64,000 bases of DNA from Plenodomus lindquistii (Eukaryota; Ascomycota; Dothideomycetes; Pleosporales; Leptosphaeriaceae): positions 1,488,001 to 1,552,000 of the forward strand of contig JANUWI010000001.1 of the NCBI GenBank assembly GCA_025504975.1, written 5' to 3'. Below are positions 1 through 12,996 of this stretch, in pieces. The stretch's first letter is position 1. Each line of letters opens with the position of its first letter. The position numbers and the translations under genes are program-made. The notes beneath the pieces are model-generated. The model was not told where the DNA came from and did not search any database. It saw only the letters and a list, made by a program, of their open reading frames with translations.

Positions 1-1
1 C

Positions 2-3000
2 GTCTCGCCCACGCACTTGGGCAGTCAGTCGCAGGAGCTGCGCAATGCGAATTCTTTCGACTCGAATGCGAGCCGACCAACGAGTCCCCACAACGTCAGT
101 TCGCCCGTGACGGCGTGGAACAACAACGCGGGCCTGCTGAGTGTCCCAGTTGCGCACTCGCGGGGCAACTCGATTGATTCTGCGACCGAGCATGCTGAGT
201 CCAATTCGAGTGGTACCTATGTGACTTCTTCACCAGGGGATGCTCTCAAGGGCGATCTTGCGCCGTCTGAGATTCCAAGTGCTGAAGAATCGTTAAAGCC
301 AGACCCAGGCACCGTAAGTCTTATTCGGTTCTATAAGCATCCGCACCTGACTGACTTGTCCCCTAGGAAGCTGAATTTCAGGTTGAGAACAATAAATTCG
401 CCTTCTCTCCTGGCCAACTGGGCAAGCTTTACAACCCAAAGAGTCTAGGTGCTTTCCACGCACTTGGAGGACTTGATGGTATAGAAAAAGGTCTCAGGTC
501 TGACCGGAAAGCTGGTCTTAGTATCGACGAGCAGCACTTGGATGGGGCTGTCACGTTTGAGGAAGCGACTACTCCTAGTGTTTCGCAATCTGCTCAGAAG
601 TCTGGTATGAACGGTGCTGGGCCCTCCGACAGTGACCCCAAACATGGCGGAGAGAACGCATTCGCAGACCGAAAGCGCGTCTTCAGTGACAACCGATTAC
701 CTGTTCGAAAGCCGAAGAATATCTTCCAGCTCGCATGGATGGCCTACAACGACAAAGTCCTACTCTTGCTGACAGCAGCCGCCATTATTTCGCTAGCGCT
801 AGGTCTATACCAAACTTTTGGTGTCGATCACGAACCTGGCGAGCCTAAGGTCGAATGGATTGAGGGTGTGGCCATCATTGTGGCTATCGCTATCGTCGTA
901 GTTGTCGGCGCCGCAAACGATTGGCAAAAGGAAAGGCAATTCGTCAAACTCAACCGGAAGAAGGAGGACCGAACTATCAAAGTCATTCGCTCTGGCGCAA
1001 CCCGCGAAATCTCGGTATACGATGTATTCGTCGGAGATGTTGTTAATCTGGAGCCCGGTGACATGATTCCCGTTGACGGTATCCTCATTACCGGCCATGG
1101 CATCAAGTGCGACGAATCCTCGGCGACTGGCGAATCTGATCTTTTGAAGAAGATGTCTGGAGACGAGGCTTTCAAGGCCATTGAAAGACATGACAACTTG
1201 AAGAAGGTGGATCCTTTCATCCTCTCTGGTGCTAAGGTTTCTGAGGGTGTCGGGACTTTCATGGTGACTGCTACAGGTGTTCATTCCAGCTACGGAAAGA
1301 CTATGATGTCTCTGCGTGAAGACAGCGAAGTCACTCCGCTACAGAACAAGCTGAACGTGCTCGCTACCTACATTGCCAAGTTGGGAGGAGCAGCAGCACT
1401 GCTTCTGTTCGTGGTGCTGTTCATCGAGTTTCTGGTTCGTCTCAAGGGAAGTGGCGACTCGCCGGCTGAGAAGGGTCAAAACTTCTTGGATATTCTTATT
1501 GTCGCCATTACTGTCATTGTTGTCGCCGTGCCTGAAGGTCTGCCTCTCGCCGTCACCCTCGCCCTCGCCTTTGCTACAACGCGCATGCTGAAAGACAACA
1601 ACCTGGTTCGCCTTCTGCGCTCTTGCGAAACAATGGGGAATGCCACCACCATTTGCTCCGACAAGACTGGCACCTTGACTCAAAACAAGATGACCGTCGT
1701 TGCCGGATCTCTTGGAACAGCCCTTCGCTTCGGGGATCACAAGTTGAAAGCATCGGGCGCTGCTGATGTCAATGATGGCGCAAAAGGCAAGGATGTTGTG
1801 GTTGAATCGCCGGTTGAGAACCCCAACGACGTTTCGGCTACTGAGTTCGTTTCAACCTTGAATGCAGATGTCAAGGATTTGCTCGAGCAATCCATCATTC
1901 AGAACACCACGGCCTTCGAAGGCGAGGCGGGAGGTCCGGATCCGTTCATTGGATCGAAGACCGAGACCGCTCTCCTTGGATTTGCTCGCGACTACCTAGG
2001 CATGGGCAACGTGGCACAGGAGCGCTCGAATGCCAACATCGTCCAAGTCATCCCCTTCGACTCAGCGATCAAGTGCTCTGGAGCCGTCGCCAAACTCAAC
2101 GATGGTCGTTATCGCATGTACGTCAAAGGCGCCTCAGAAATCCTTCTCGGTATGTGCGACAAGATTGTCACAGAGGCATCGAAGGAGCTTGTCGAAGGTC
2201 CTCTGACTTCGGACAACCGCGAGACACTCGAACAGGTCATCATGACATATGCCTCGCGCTCCCTGCGAACCATCGGACTCATCTACCGCGACTTCCAGAG
2301 CTGGCCACCAGCGGAGGCACGCAAGAACGAAGACGATCCCAGCCAGGCTGTCTTCGATGATGTTTCGAAGAACATGACGTTCCTTGCTGTTGTTGGTATC
2401 CAGGACCCCCTCCGACCAAGCGTTCGCGAAGCTGTTAAGGATTGTCAACACGCCGGTGTCTACGTCCGCATGGTCACCGGAGACAACGTCCTCACCGCCA
2501 AGGCGATCGCTGAAGATTGCGGAATCTTGGTTCCAGGCGGCGTCGTCATGGAAGGACCTACTTTCCGCAAGCTTTCCAAGAGAGACATGGATGCTGTCAT
2601 TCCTAAGCTATGTGTCTTGGCTCGTTCCAGCCCAGAGGATAAGCGCAGGCTCGTGAAGCGTCTCAAAGAGCTTGGCGAGACAGTTGCGGTTACTGGTGAT
2701 GGAACCAACGATGCTCCTGCACTCAAGACGGCTGATGTTGGGTTTTCCATGGGTATCGCAGGTACTGAAGTCGCCAAGGAGGCCTCTGCTATCATCCTCA
2801 TGGACGACAACTTCGCCTCCATCGTGAAAGCCTTACTCTGGGGTCGCGCTGTGAATGACGCTGTCAAAAAGTTTCTCCAATTTCAGATCACGGTCAACAT
2901 CACCGCCGTACTGCTCACATTCGTTTCGGCTGTTTCCAGCCCAGACCAAACATCCGTACTGACTGCTGTCCAATTGCTATGGGTCAACCTTATCATGGAC

Positions 3001-4092
3001 ACGTTCGCTGCGCTCGCCCTTGCGACTGATCCACCTACCCGCAGTCTCTTGGACCGCAAGCCAGACCCCAAATCTGCTCCCCTGATCACTCTGAGAATGT
3101 GGAAGATGATCATTGGTCAGGCGATCTACCAGCTAACAGTTACTTTCATTTTGTACTTCGGAGGCAAGTCCATCTTCTCGTATCACAGCCCGAGGGAAGA
3201 GGAACAGTTACCTGCTCTTGTATTCAACACTTTCGTGTGGATGCAGATCTTCAATGCATTGAACAACCGCCGTCTCGACAACCGCTTCAATGTCTTCGAG
3301 GGCATCACCCACAACTGGTTCTTCATCATCATCCTAGCTATCATGATTGGTGGTCAAACCATGATCATTTTTGTTGGTGGTGTCGCCTTCTCAGTCACTC
3401 GTCTTAATGGCGCTCAGTGGGGTTACTCAATAGTCCTGGGTGGTCTGTCTCTGCCCGTCGGTGTGATCGTCCGTCTAATTCCAGACGAGTTGATCCGCAA
3501 GTGTATTCCCGATTTCTTCAGGCGCAAGCAGACGCCTGAGGTCGTCGTCTCCGACGAAGACTACAAATGGAATCAAGGCCTCTTGGAGATCCGTGATGAG
3601 CTTGCATTTCTCAGGAAAGTGCGCGGAGGTCGCCTTAGTAGTCTGAAGTTCAAGGTTCAGCATCCCAAGGAGATCTTCACCAAGTCACGATCTAGCATCT
3701 CAGCTCCTAGTACACCAAACAATGGCGCGGTCGCTGACGACGGTTCTCACGTTTCACCGACACCCAACAGCCGCAGACGCACTAGGTCGCGCTCCAACTC
3801 GGCCTTCGGTCCCGCTACTGTCATGGCCGGCATCGTTGCTGGCAGCATTGGTGGCTGGTCGCCCATTGACCGTAATGGTGACAACGACTCCATCAGATTC
3901 GACCGTAATGCTACCAAGAACGACCTCGAGGCTCAGGATGGAGTCGAGGTTCACCCCGATACGAAATCGACGGATTCCATCCTCGCACCCAGTCCAAGCG
4001 AATACCGCGGACCCCCAAGCCAGAACACGGAGACTACCCCAGATTTCACCACTGGCCCATTCGCATCTGGCAACAACACTGCTAAGCCTTAG
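2..4092 (+). CDS. PMC1: Calcium-transporting P-type ATPase (PMC1-like), 5' partial
   Basis: P2B-type Ca2+ pump that uses ATP to move Ca2+ out of the cytosol; the fungal PMC1 group is mostly vacuolar. Reading is open from the left window edge, so the true start lies outside. Exons are 2-313 and 367-4092; the intron 314-366 (GTAAGT...CCTAG) is phase 0. After the splice comes the family's N-terminal pattern (GKLYNPKSLGAFHALGGLDG). Further on are TGES (A-domain), VPEGLPLAVT (M4 Ca site), the phosphorylation loop DKTGT and GDGTNDAP (hinge). About ten membrane segments fit the family. The roughly 180-residue C-terminal tail is Ser/Arg-rich and probably regulatory. About 1,345 residues are visible, usual for filamentous fungi. 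Family assignment is certain; vacuole versus plasma membrane is inference. Confidence 0.95.
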
Positions 4093-4812
4093 GCTCGTGA
4101 AGATCCCCGCAGTTTGGCGATCTATCCACTACCTCTTAAGTAGTCTCCTTTTTTCGAGGCTTTTCTGTCTCAGTCCCACGTCGTGACACTAAGCATATTA
4201 GACGGTGTTTTCGGAGTTGTACCATTAATGTCCATCAACCGGTACATTGTATATACCCTTGTTTTGCGCAACCATCACTAGTTGCCGGTGTTTGTCCCCG
4301 CGGCCCGCTCCTTGTATTACTCACACCTTTATTCTCTTATGGAAGACGTCCATCAGTAGCTTCACTTCTTACGAGCGAGGCTCATCGCGCACACTGGCTC
4401 GGGGACATCTAGATCCTTTGAGAGATACACTTGCAGAAAAAAGATTCTAAGAAAGTACTGCATGTGTTCACTCGTGAATATTGAGATGCCATATTGTGTG
4501 GTTATAGATGGTCGTTAGGATCGCACTTTCTTCCGGGCCGATAGCATGCTCTGTGTTGGCCGGCTCATGTTCCGTGTCGGCCGCACCATTTACGTCATCT
4601 TAGCAATACCCAAGAATGGCACCGATTGCGTGTCCACCATACTCTCTAAAACTTGATCTCTATATTCCATACTTTCCGTTTCCTCTCTGAACTAAATTTC
4701 CATCAAGTTATTTGGGGGGTTTTGAGCAACTTTGTAACAGAGTCCACATCATCTGGTGTCGTTGTCAAGTCACCTCAAACACATCACTACCACTACTGTC
4801 CATCCCGTCACC
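4093..4812. other. Intergenic, 720 bp
   Basis: Holds the 3' UTR of the Ca2+ ATPase and the promoter of the next + strand gene. Only short chance ORFs are present. One TTGGGG word lies near 4710. I see no RNA gene or repeat. Confidence 0.6.
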
Positions 4813-5709
4813 ATGTCTCACAACATCCTCCTCATCGGTGGCCACGGCAAGGTCGCCCAACTCCTCACACCACTCCTCCTCGCGAAATCATGGAATGTCA
4901 CTAGTGCGCACCCCGCTCACATCGCCTCTCACGTGACCATCATCTAACACTTCCCTTTAGGCATGATTCGCACCGCCTCCCAAAAGCCCACCATCGAATC
5001 CCTCGGCAGCGAAAAACCTGGGAAACTCTCCGTACTAGTCCACAGCGTTGCCGACGTCAAATCTCAAGCTGACGCTCAATCCATTCTCGACCAAGTCAAA
5101 CCGGACTGGGTCGTCTGGTCCGCCGGCGCCGGCGGCAAAGGCGGTGCAGAGATGACTTTTGCCGTTGACCGTGACGCAGCCATTTACTTTACAAAAGCCA
5201 GTGTCGCCACCCCCAGCGTGAAGAAGTTCCTCAACGTGAGTTACTTGGCGTCTCGGCGCGGACGACCGTCCTGGTGGACGGACAAGGACTGGGAGGGCGC
5301 GCAGAAAGTCAACAATGAGATGCTGCCTACTTACTACAAAGCCAAGGTTGCGGCGGATGAAGTGTTGACTGTACTCTCTAAGCAGCGCTTGCACGAAGAG
5401 ACCAAGAAGGGTGTTCCTGAGGCTGAGAGATTCTGTGGGATTAGTCTGAGGCCAGGAATATTGACAGAGGAGCCAGCTGGTGGGGTGGAGGTGGGTAAGA
5501 TTGGGTCTCGGGGGAAGACGAGCCGTGCGACGGTTGCGGAGAGTGTGGTTGCGGTACTGGAGACGGAGGGCGCGAGGGGGTGGATTGATGTTATTGATGG
5601 GGAGGAGGGGGTTAAGGCGGCAATGGAGAGATTGGCGAGGGAAGGGATTGATACGGCGGTTGAGGAAGATGTGGAGAGGATGGAGAGGAATGCTGAGGCA
5701 TGGGCTTGA
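4813..5709 (+). CDS. NAD(P)-binding Rossmann-fold protein, atypical SDR (YMR090W-like)
   Basis: Exons 4813-4903 and 4961-5709; the 57-bp intron is phase 1 and the splice gives NVTSMIRTASQKPTIESLG, the usual join in this family. Product 279 aa. The N-terminus carries the dinucleotide-binding glycine motif GGHGKVA. No YxxxK of classical SDRs is obvious, as expected for the NAD(P)H-binding/NmrA-like atypical class. These proteins are cytosolic and their substrate is mostly unknown. ATG 4813 is chosen because the Rossmann strand starts directly after it and the context is ACCATG. The 3' half is rich in GAG/GCG codons. Confidence 0.85.
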
Positions 5710-6335
5710 GCACGCAGAAAGAAAACTAAGATATTTCAAAGTGATGTTTAGAATCAATTGTGTTGTAATATCAACTGGAGTGCAAATCCCCGATGACGGT
5801 AGGTATGACAGACTGCTGTGTTATTCATCACCGGCTTCGTATACCCCACTACGTACGTATGGTACGTCGTATTCCGCTTCATTACGAGTGCATCCTATCT
5901 AGATTGAATCGTTCACAGAGTATCTTAAGGGTGAATGGTGGTAGGGCAAGGGGACGATCTGTAATTTCGACATCGTATTCAAGTCACGATAGGTATGAAG
6001 ATGTTTGCAATGATAGAGTTGAAGTGATCCTCACCGGATGACGATACCCACGCTAAAGTTGCGGCCGCTTACTCAACCCCATGTTCTAGTGTCTTGGCGT
6101 ACAGCTCGTACCTTGCAGGACTGCCAGACCTGCTTTCACCCACGCCCCTACCATATCTTACCTAGGTAGACAGTCACCGTATTTTGTGCATCAACGTGAC
6201 TCATCATTTGTATACATTGGCATTTGCATCCACCAAGATCCTGCGCTATAGATATGACGGCAGCCCACGCGACACGCGTGTACCAACTTGCGACATGAGC
6301 TGTTGGTAGGAGAGGCCGAAACCAACACCAACAAT
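5710..6335. other. Intergenic, 626 bp
   Basis: Space between two + strand genes, so the 3' end of the SDR-like gene and the promoter and leader of IML1. No convincing ORF, RNA gene or repeat seen. Confidence 0.55.
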
Positions 6336-9300
6336 ATGCCGTCCTCCGTGTCCAACGCTGCCAAGCCCAGAGTGCAGAAAATTTGCACCCTGTGGACACA
6401 TGATGATAACTTTTCGAGAGAAGATATCGTATTCAATGGCGACAAGTTCCCCGAGCTACCCACAACCCCTGGCTCGCTGCTCCAGATAGTGGCCGTTAGC
6501 AGTGGTACTGCTGTGCGTGACTTTCAAGGGATCATCACGAGTGCGCTCAACAATCCATCTTCCCCTAGACCGGATGGCCCCAGCATCGATTTAGGCCTGG
6601 GCAGTCATGCGAGAAGAGACCGTCGAGGTTCTATCACCATCACCATCGATGAGACTGGGGTGCCTGTCCCTGGAGGACGGGAGGTTGACACAGAAAAGGC
6701 GTACATATTTGTGTCAAGACCGCTGCCTGCTGACTTGAAAGCGAAGCACACAAACTTGCAGGTAAAGGTCTCCTTATCTCAATCTTGACCGGACTAAGCG
6801 AATCAAAGGTATCTATCTCAGAGAGAATTGCAAAAGTATTTGGATTCCGCAATCGAATGCAGGTCATAGTCACAGAGGTAAAGTGCACATCGCACATACG
6901 ATTCCGCCGCTAACGATTGGCAGGCAGACGAGGACAAGCACGAGGCACATCATGTGGAGTTGGTCTTCCGTGACGAATACCTTGCGCGAGCAGACATGTG
7001 GCGTTTAGCTGTCGCTGAGCTCAGTAACCGCACTGTGTATCGCGGCCAGAAAGTGCTCTTTCTTGGGACGATCAAAGCTACCATCAAACACATATACATT
7101 AACAATCAGTCTGTACAGTCTGGCTACTTTTCGTCCAGATCGAAACCCATCTTTCGCAGCGAGTCTGCTCGATACGTCCTCTTTCTTCAAATGTCAAGGG
7201 AGATGTGGGACTTCGACGCTGAAGGGGCCGGCGAGATCATGTTCAACAAAGTTGTCGGCGGGTTTCTTCCAGATTTGTTTAAGAGATGGCTGCGAATAAA
7301 CGCGAGGCATCTAGTTACGATCATTCTCTTTACGCGAATGCAATACGATGGGGACATCTCCTCAGACCGACCTGTGGACGCGACAAGTAACGCCAACCCC
7401 GAAGCCACATCGGGAATGTTCAGAGACTACTACCGGGTAGTTGTGAGTGACATGGCCAGTGGCGACTGGATCAACATCCTTTATCAGCTGAAGAAAGAGT
7501 TTCGAAACTTTCTTCGTGAAGTCTCCCTAGTTCGCAAATCAGTACCACAAATGTCCATCGACGGAATGACTGACTCCGAAAGCTTGATGGAAGAGACTGT
7601 CGTTGCGGGCAAACCCTCTTCTGCGAGCCAAGGCAACATACTCGAGGCGATTAACTTAGCGGCAGCTCAATTCGCCCAAGACTTCATTGACCGAGATCTT
7701 GTGAGGACAGGGATTTCTGTCATCGTCGTTACTCCCGGAACGGGCGTCTTCGAAGTTGACTACAACATGCTGAAATTGACGACGGACACTCTGATGGGCT
7801 CTGGCATAGGCATTGACCTTGTGTGCCTATCTCCCATGCCGCTTCATTCAGTACCTCTGTTCAAATACAAGACGCCGCGTGTTATATCTAACCTACGCAA
7901 AGAGCTGAGTGACAGGCGACCAAGTGCAGCGGAGACTGAAAAGATGGAAGACGATAAAACGCCTCGCCAGTACCAAGCAAATTTTGCATCTTTTTCGCGG
8001 ACACCCAGCGTGCCACCGATTCACAGCTGGTCAAAACATCCGGAATCTCACTTTGAAGACGCATCAGACGGATGGAGATATGCGATGCCTTATTGGGTCG
8101 ATGTATCCTTCTGGTCCGGTACATCCGAGGAAATCCTGGAGCTCACAAAACCTCGTAAAGCTGATAGGATCATCAAGAAGTCTCGCAAGAAAGGCCGAAT
8201 CTTTGCTCTGAGATGTCGATTGTACGAATTGCAGATGATGGGTGTCACGGAGAACGAGTCTGGTGAGATATCCATACCCTATCTAGAGGAAGATCCTATG
8301 TACCCGCTGCATTTGAGGGACGCTGAGCAAAGAACTTCACAAGACAGGAGCCACCTTTTAAAAGCTTCAACGACTGCAGCAAGCTCGTACTCTTCGAGAG
8401 GAGAAAAAGATTACGGTGACGATCAACTCGACGAACTCAGGGCTGCTTATAAGAATTGGATGGATGCCTATGACAGCGGAGTCTATTCACCAATACTAGA
8501 AAGGAAGCCAGCGCCGAGCCAAAGCCAACGTCTGCAGCAAAGACAGAATGAGCAGCGTTACAGTGTATCGCCTGATATGACCAGAAGTTCTTATCTTTCT
8601 TCTTCTTTTCGCAGTGCGGGCACTTCGTTTGGCAAGACAGCCCGGCCACCACCAGATGCCAACTTCCAGCAGCTGATGCGCGAGAGATTGAATGAGGAAG
8701 AGGGCCTGTCCCCAAAAGCGAACACTCATCGGCTTCTCGAACGGAACCCTCTAGGAGCACCACGGGCTGATGTTTCGCGACGACAGCAAATACTGGCCAA
8801 AAGTGATGCGGGTGTCGGTCGCTCTGACGCCCACCGAAGGAGGACTTCCGGAGATTCAGAAAGTCAGGTCAGGTCTCTGACGTCTACTCCCAAGCAGTCT
8901 CCTGTTCCAAGACGTGGACTATCACCTTCAAGATTGGAGCGGCTTCCCTCTGTTTCAAGTACTTCCAGCACATCGACTAACAAGTCTGATTTGAAAGCAC
9001 GTCCTGGCAATTGGTTTCTTAGACAAATCAGCTTTGGAGGGAAAGCAGCGCCAGCTAAAGCTACTATCGCAGATCCGACTATTGACATAAGCCCAGGTAA
9101 AGTCAAGAAAGCAACGCTTACTGTCGAGAACAACCAGAAAGGCGTGATCGCGGAAGCATTGGCCAACACGCGTGTCACGGCTAACGAAAAGCCTTCTGAG
9201 CCGATTGCAATCAGAACGGCATCACGGAGTGGTCTCACATTAGCCGAATCAGTATCGTCAGATAGAGGGAGTCGCTCTGTTGAAACGGTGAGGGGTGGCC

Positions 9301-12230
9301 AACTTGGAAAGACGTCAATACCGTCACAATCTGGATCGGTGAGAAGAGACCCAGGATCCACCTTTCTGCTAGCCGGAGCACGCGCCTTGGGTGAACACGT
9401 GGGACCGAAACTAGATCTGTCGTCCAGTGGTGGTGCGAAAGATGTACCTCGAACACTGTCTCCAACTAGCGCGATCGCTCCTTGGGCTGTCCTGGTCAAT
9501 CCCTGTAACCCAAGAAAGAACATCATCAACTCTCGAAACCAGTATCGGCGTTGGCATCATGTCTTCCCACGTACACTGCGAACAGGTACCGTGAAATGGA
9601 GATCGCTCTGCTCCCCTGCCGCTGTACCCTTAACACATGAGTGGTTTCCTACACCTGGGCAGATTGCCGCCGAGTACAATGAAAGCCCGTACAAGATCTC
9701 ACAGAACGATGAAGAGGATATGCAGGAGGCCCCCAAGAGCAGGGAATCGCTCATGAAGGAACTCATAGCGTTCCGATTATCTCATGGCTTCCAAGTCATC
9801 GTTGGCTCATCTGTTGCGGAGTTCTCGGGAAGGGAAGAGAAAGCTTTAGCTAGCATCCTGGCACCGGACTATATGTCGAATGATGGTGACACAGTCTTCA
9901 TGAGCGTGGGAAACAGTATTCACCAACTAGTGTGCGTAGCTGGTGGAGAGGTGGAGGTGAAGCGATATACTCGGAAGCCTACTACTGCTTTGGAATCCTC
10001 GGCTGGCGTTGACATGCCTCTTTCATACAGACCCTACATTCGCACTGCGTTTCAGGACGACTACAACCCGCGCGATATCGTACTGCGGCCCCCGCGAAGG
10101 GAATACAATTGGAACATCATCGATACATTTCTGGCCGGCTATCATGACGAGTTCTCCGAAATATTGCGATTCTGGAGGGCACGTTTCGTCCTGATTCCAG
10201 TCGACATTCCCCATATGCACCGACGTCCACTCCCTATGCTAACCGAAGACTCTGAAGAAGAGATTCGCCTCGAGGGAATACAAAAGCTGACCCAGCTCTG
10301 GCAGAAGTTCCGCTACATTTCGCCGGACGAGCGCCACTCTCACCCTGCGACATCGTCGAAACAAAAGGACCCCAACCCATTGGCAATCGAATATCACACC
10401 CGCGATCTATCTGCAATTATAGCCGCCGGACCTGACCACGCCATTTTCAATGATCAAGATAACGAATTTCAGCCCCCTCTCTATCCTGACGCAGAAAAAT
10501 ATCACAGGTCAAACATTGATCTCAAGAAGCTGGCCGAAGACTTACAAGGCGAGAAAGGAATCCAGATGCTGGACCGGCGCTGGCATTTGAAGTTGCACCA
10601 AAACTGTTTTGTGGGCTTTGACCTTACCAATTGGCTGCTGGCTAATATCAAAGATGTCGAAACCCGTGATGAGGCTGTAGAAGTTGGCAACGAGCTTATG
10701 AATAGGGGCTTGTTTGTACATGTTCAAAGACGACACCAGTTCCGCGACGGCAACTTTTTTTTCCAGATTGCGCCAGAATACCGTGCGCTTCGCCCTGAAT
10801 CCAGGACGGGGTGGTTTGGTATGCGTAAGACTGATAAGTCTGTCCCTTCTACACCGCTTGCAGATGCGCCGCGTTCATCACCTCTTACATCGAAAGCCAA
10901 CAGAAGTCGGCCAGACACCGCCGATTCTTCATCGACCAATTCAGATCCCACGCCAGAAGGCGGAAAGACGCCGACGCGAAACAACGGACCCAAGCGTCAT
11001 GTCACTCTATCGCGTGCTATGCGCTACGACGTTGACCCACGGAAGCGCTCTTATCGACCAGAAGTCATAACACTGCACTACGATCGATTGCACAATCCTG
11101 ACAATTGCTATCACATCCGTATCGATTGGATGAATGTCACGGCTAAGCTCATTGAAGATGCCATTGTCACATGGGCTACGAGCGTAGAAAAGTATGGATT
11201 GAAACTCGTTGAAGTTCCCATCGCGGAAGCTTGCAATATTGTCGAATACCACCCTTTTCGATCACCATACCCGATTAAACTCGCGCTGCAGCCGCCGCTG
11301 GCCCGCACAGAAATGGCATGGGACGCAGCACACTTCTCACCGCAATATTCAAGCACAGACAGATTCGCCTATCACAAGGCTTTGCTGCGAAAGCTCAACT
11401 TTGTGCTTGATATGGAAGCTGCAAATTCGTTCCCCTCTGACGTTAAGGTTACCTATTCATGGGGCGTTCCAGATTACAAGTATACCCAATTCATACACCG
11501 CAGTGGGACCTTGCTTGCGCAAATTACGGACGACGGCAACTTTCTGCTACTCGCCAATCGCCTTGCACATAACCGGGCCAAGGACAATGGCAGACTTCGC
11601 CCAGTTGATCCATATGAGCACAAGAAGGCAACGGCGGATGGTAGTCAGAGTACGCGTGTGCCTTCGACCCCCGCGGACCGGAGCAATTCCTATCGAAGTC
11701 CGTTTGCTAGCCCCATGGTGCGACCGGTCCAGGATTCTAGTCTTCTGCATACAGCACTAGCTCATCACGATAGACAGACAACTGCAGCGTTACCGCTGGC
11801 AACACTGACACAAATGACAGCAGAGCAAGTGCTGGCCGAGGTTGAAGAGTATTGCCAGAGTTCGGACCTCCTTTCATCCTTCTACAGGGAGGCGTTTAGA
11901 CAGGCGCCTTCACCCTCGCCCCGTATTCTGCCGGTATTGGACGATAAGATACCAAGCCTTGGTTTACCGCCTGCGATACATCTGCGCGAAGCCAGTCCAG
12001 TCAGCAATAGCTGGACATTGAGCTCGGCTCTAGCTGGAAGGGGAGAGCGGGGGAATTTTGGCGGGCTCTCAGAGGTCAACATGGGTGCTGCAAGTGGGAT
12101 TGCGGGGCGCAGGCAGGGAAGCGAGGGCAGCATGTCGACATTGGGGAAGAGAGCAAGTATAGTTGACGCTAATGCAGACATTCAGCCGCGCAGGCAGGAT
12201 AGTCAAGGAAGTTCGGGAGGAAACGCTTGA
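6336..12230 (+). CDS. IML1: Vacuolar membrane-associated protein IML1 (DEPDC5 orthologue, SEACIT subunit)
   Basis: Catalytic-side subunit of the SEACIT/GATOR1 GAP complex that inactivates the Gtr1/RagA GTPase at the vacuole and so restrains TORC1 when amino acids are scarce. Exons 6336-6761, 6809-6877 and 6924-12230, both introns phase 0 (47 and 46 bp), total 1,933 aa. The middle exon encodes VSISERIAKVFGFRNRM, a conserved IML1 stretch that is lost if the introns are ignored. The IML1 N-terminal domain spans roughly residues 10-480 (VELVFRDEYLARADMWR). A DEP domain lies at about 1365-1455 (RRWHLKLHQNCFVGFDLTNW). Long Ser-rich linkers lie between. The start at 6336 follows CAAT and gives a family-like N-terminus (ICTLWTHDDNFS). 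LST4 lies next downstream on the same strand. Confidence 0.93.
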
Positions 12231-12706
12231 CGGCAGACTGCAAGCGGGGTGGTGTGTCGCATTGCGTGGTGTTGTCTAGCCAGCCGTAGTGTGGGGACAC
12301 GACAGGCTTTCTTGCTGTTGCTTGTCACTCTCAAATGACAAGGTCTGGTTCGACTTGGAAGAGGAGTCCCCACAGTGAGTGGCAGTGCGAGCAGAGCCGT
12401 GGGTAGTGGTAGTGGTGTACTGTAGGTGCAGGTGCAGGTGGGGTGTCCACGGGTGGAGGGCTTCATCACGTGAGGATTTGCCGCAAGCGTGCTGCACGAT
12501 GGGCGATCTCTCGCCTCACGATAGTCGAAGGGCCTCACCGCTCTTACCGACATCACTAAGCACGGCCGATCGCAGTGCTACTAGCAGCCAGGCCCACCCA
12601 CCGCGCGCTCCCCTCACTCGACACGCGACACGCCTGCAGACGCTGCCCCTCCTTTTGCAACAGCACCCCGCGGCCACGACGTGCGAGCGTAATAGTGCTG
12701 CTGCTA

Positions 12707-12736
12707 TTGCCGTTGCCGTTGCCGTTGCCGTTGCCG
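12707..12736 (+). repeat. (TTGCCG)5 hexanucleotide microsatellite
   Basis: Five perfect copies read directly from the sequence, preceded by a short GCT run. It lies in the LST4 promoter or 5' UTR and is likely length-variable between isolates. Confidence 0.9.
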
Positions 12737-12794
12737 CCTTGATCCAGGGCAGAGGACGCGCTGCATCGTGAGACGACACACGCCTAGCCATCCT

Positions 12795-12860
12795 TTCACC
12801 TTGAACCATTCACCCTTCACTCTTCACCCTTCACATTCACCCTTTACCCTTCACATCCCC
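12795..12860 (+). repeat. Degenerate TTCACCC-unit pyrimidine tract
   Basis: Imperfect repetition of CATTCACCC/CTTCACCC-like units forms a strongly pyrimidine- and A-rich strand upstream of LST4. CT-rich tracts are common core-promoter elements of filamentous fungi, so this is probably close to the transcription start. Confidence 0.6.
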
Positions 12861-12996
12861 CCAGGCAGTCGACGGCTGTTGCCATGGGGCTTCGACACCG
12901 CCATACCGTTCGCGCCTGCCATATATTCGACGGCGCCCCCGACATTTGCTGAGACCCCGGGCACGCGTCCATGGCCGCATGCGCCCACTGCCAGAC

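Larger units (their letters stand above)
12231..12996. other. Intergenic, 766 bp: IML1 3' end and LST4 promoter/leader
   Basis: Contains a (TTGCCG)5 microsatellite (12707-12736), a CT-rich tract made of TTCACCC-like units (about 12795-12860), and a short upstream ORF that overlaps the LST4 start. Confidence 0.6.

Noticed and set aside
805..1284. Long antisense frames within the Ca2+ ATPase gene
   Set aside because: Shadows of a strongly coding exon with intact P-type ATPase motifs on the + strand; no family-like sequence.
12795..12860. TTCACCC-type tract as interstitial telomere repeat
   Set aside because: Units do not match fungal telomere TTAGGG/CCCTAA; a CT-rich promoter tract is simpler.
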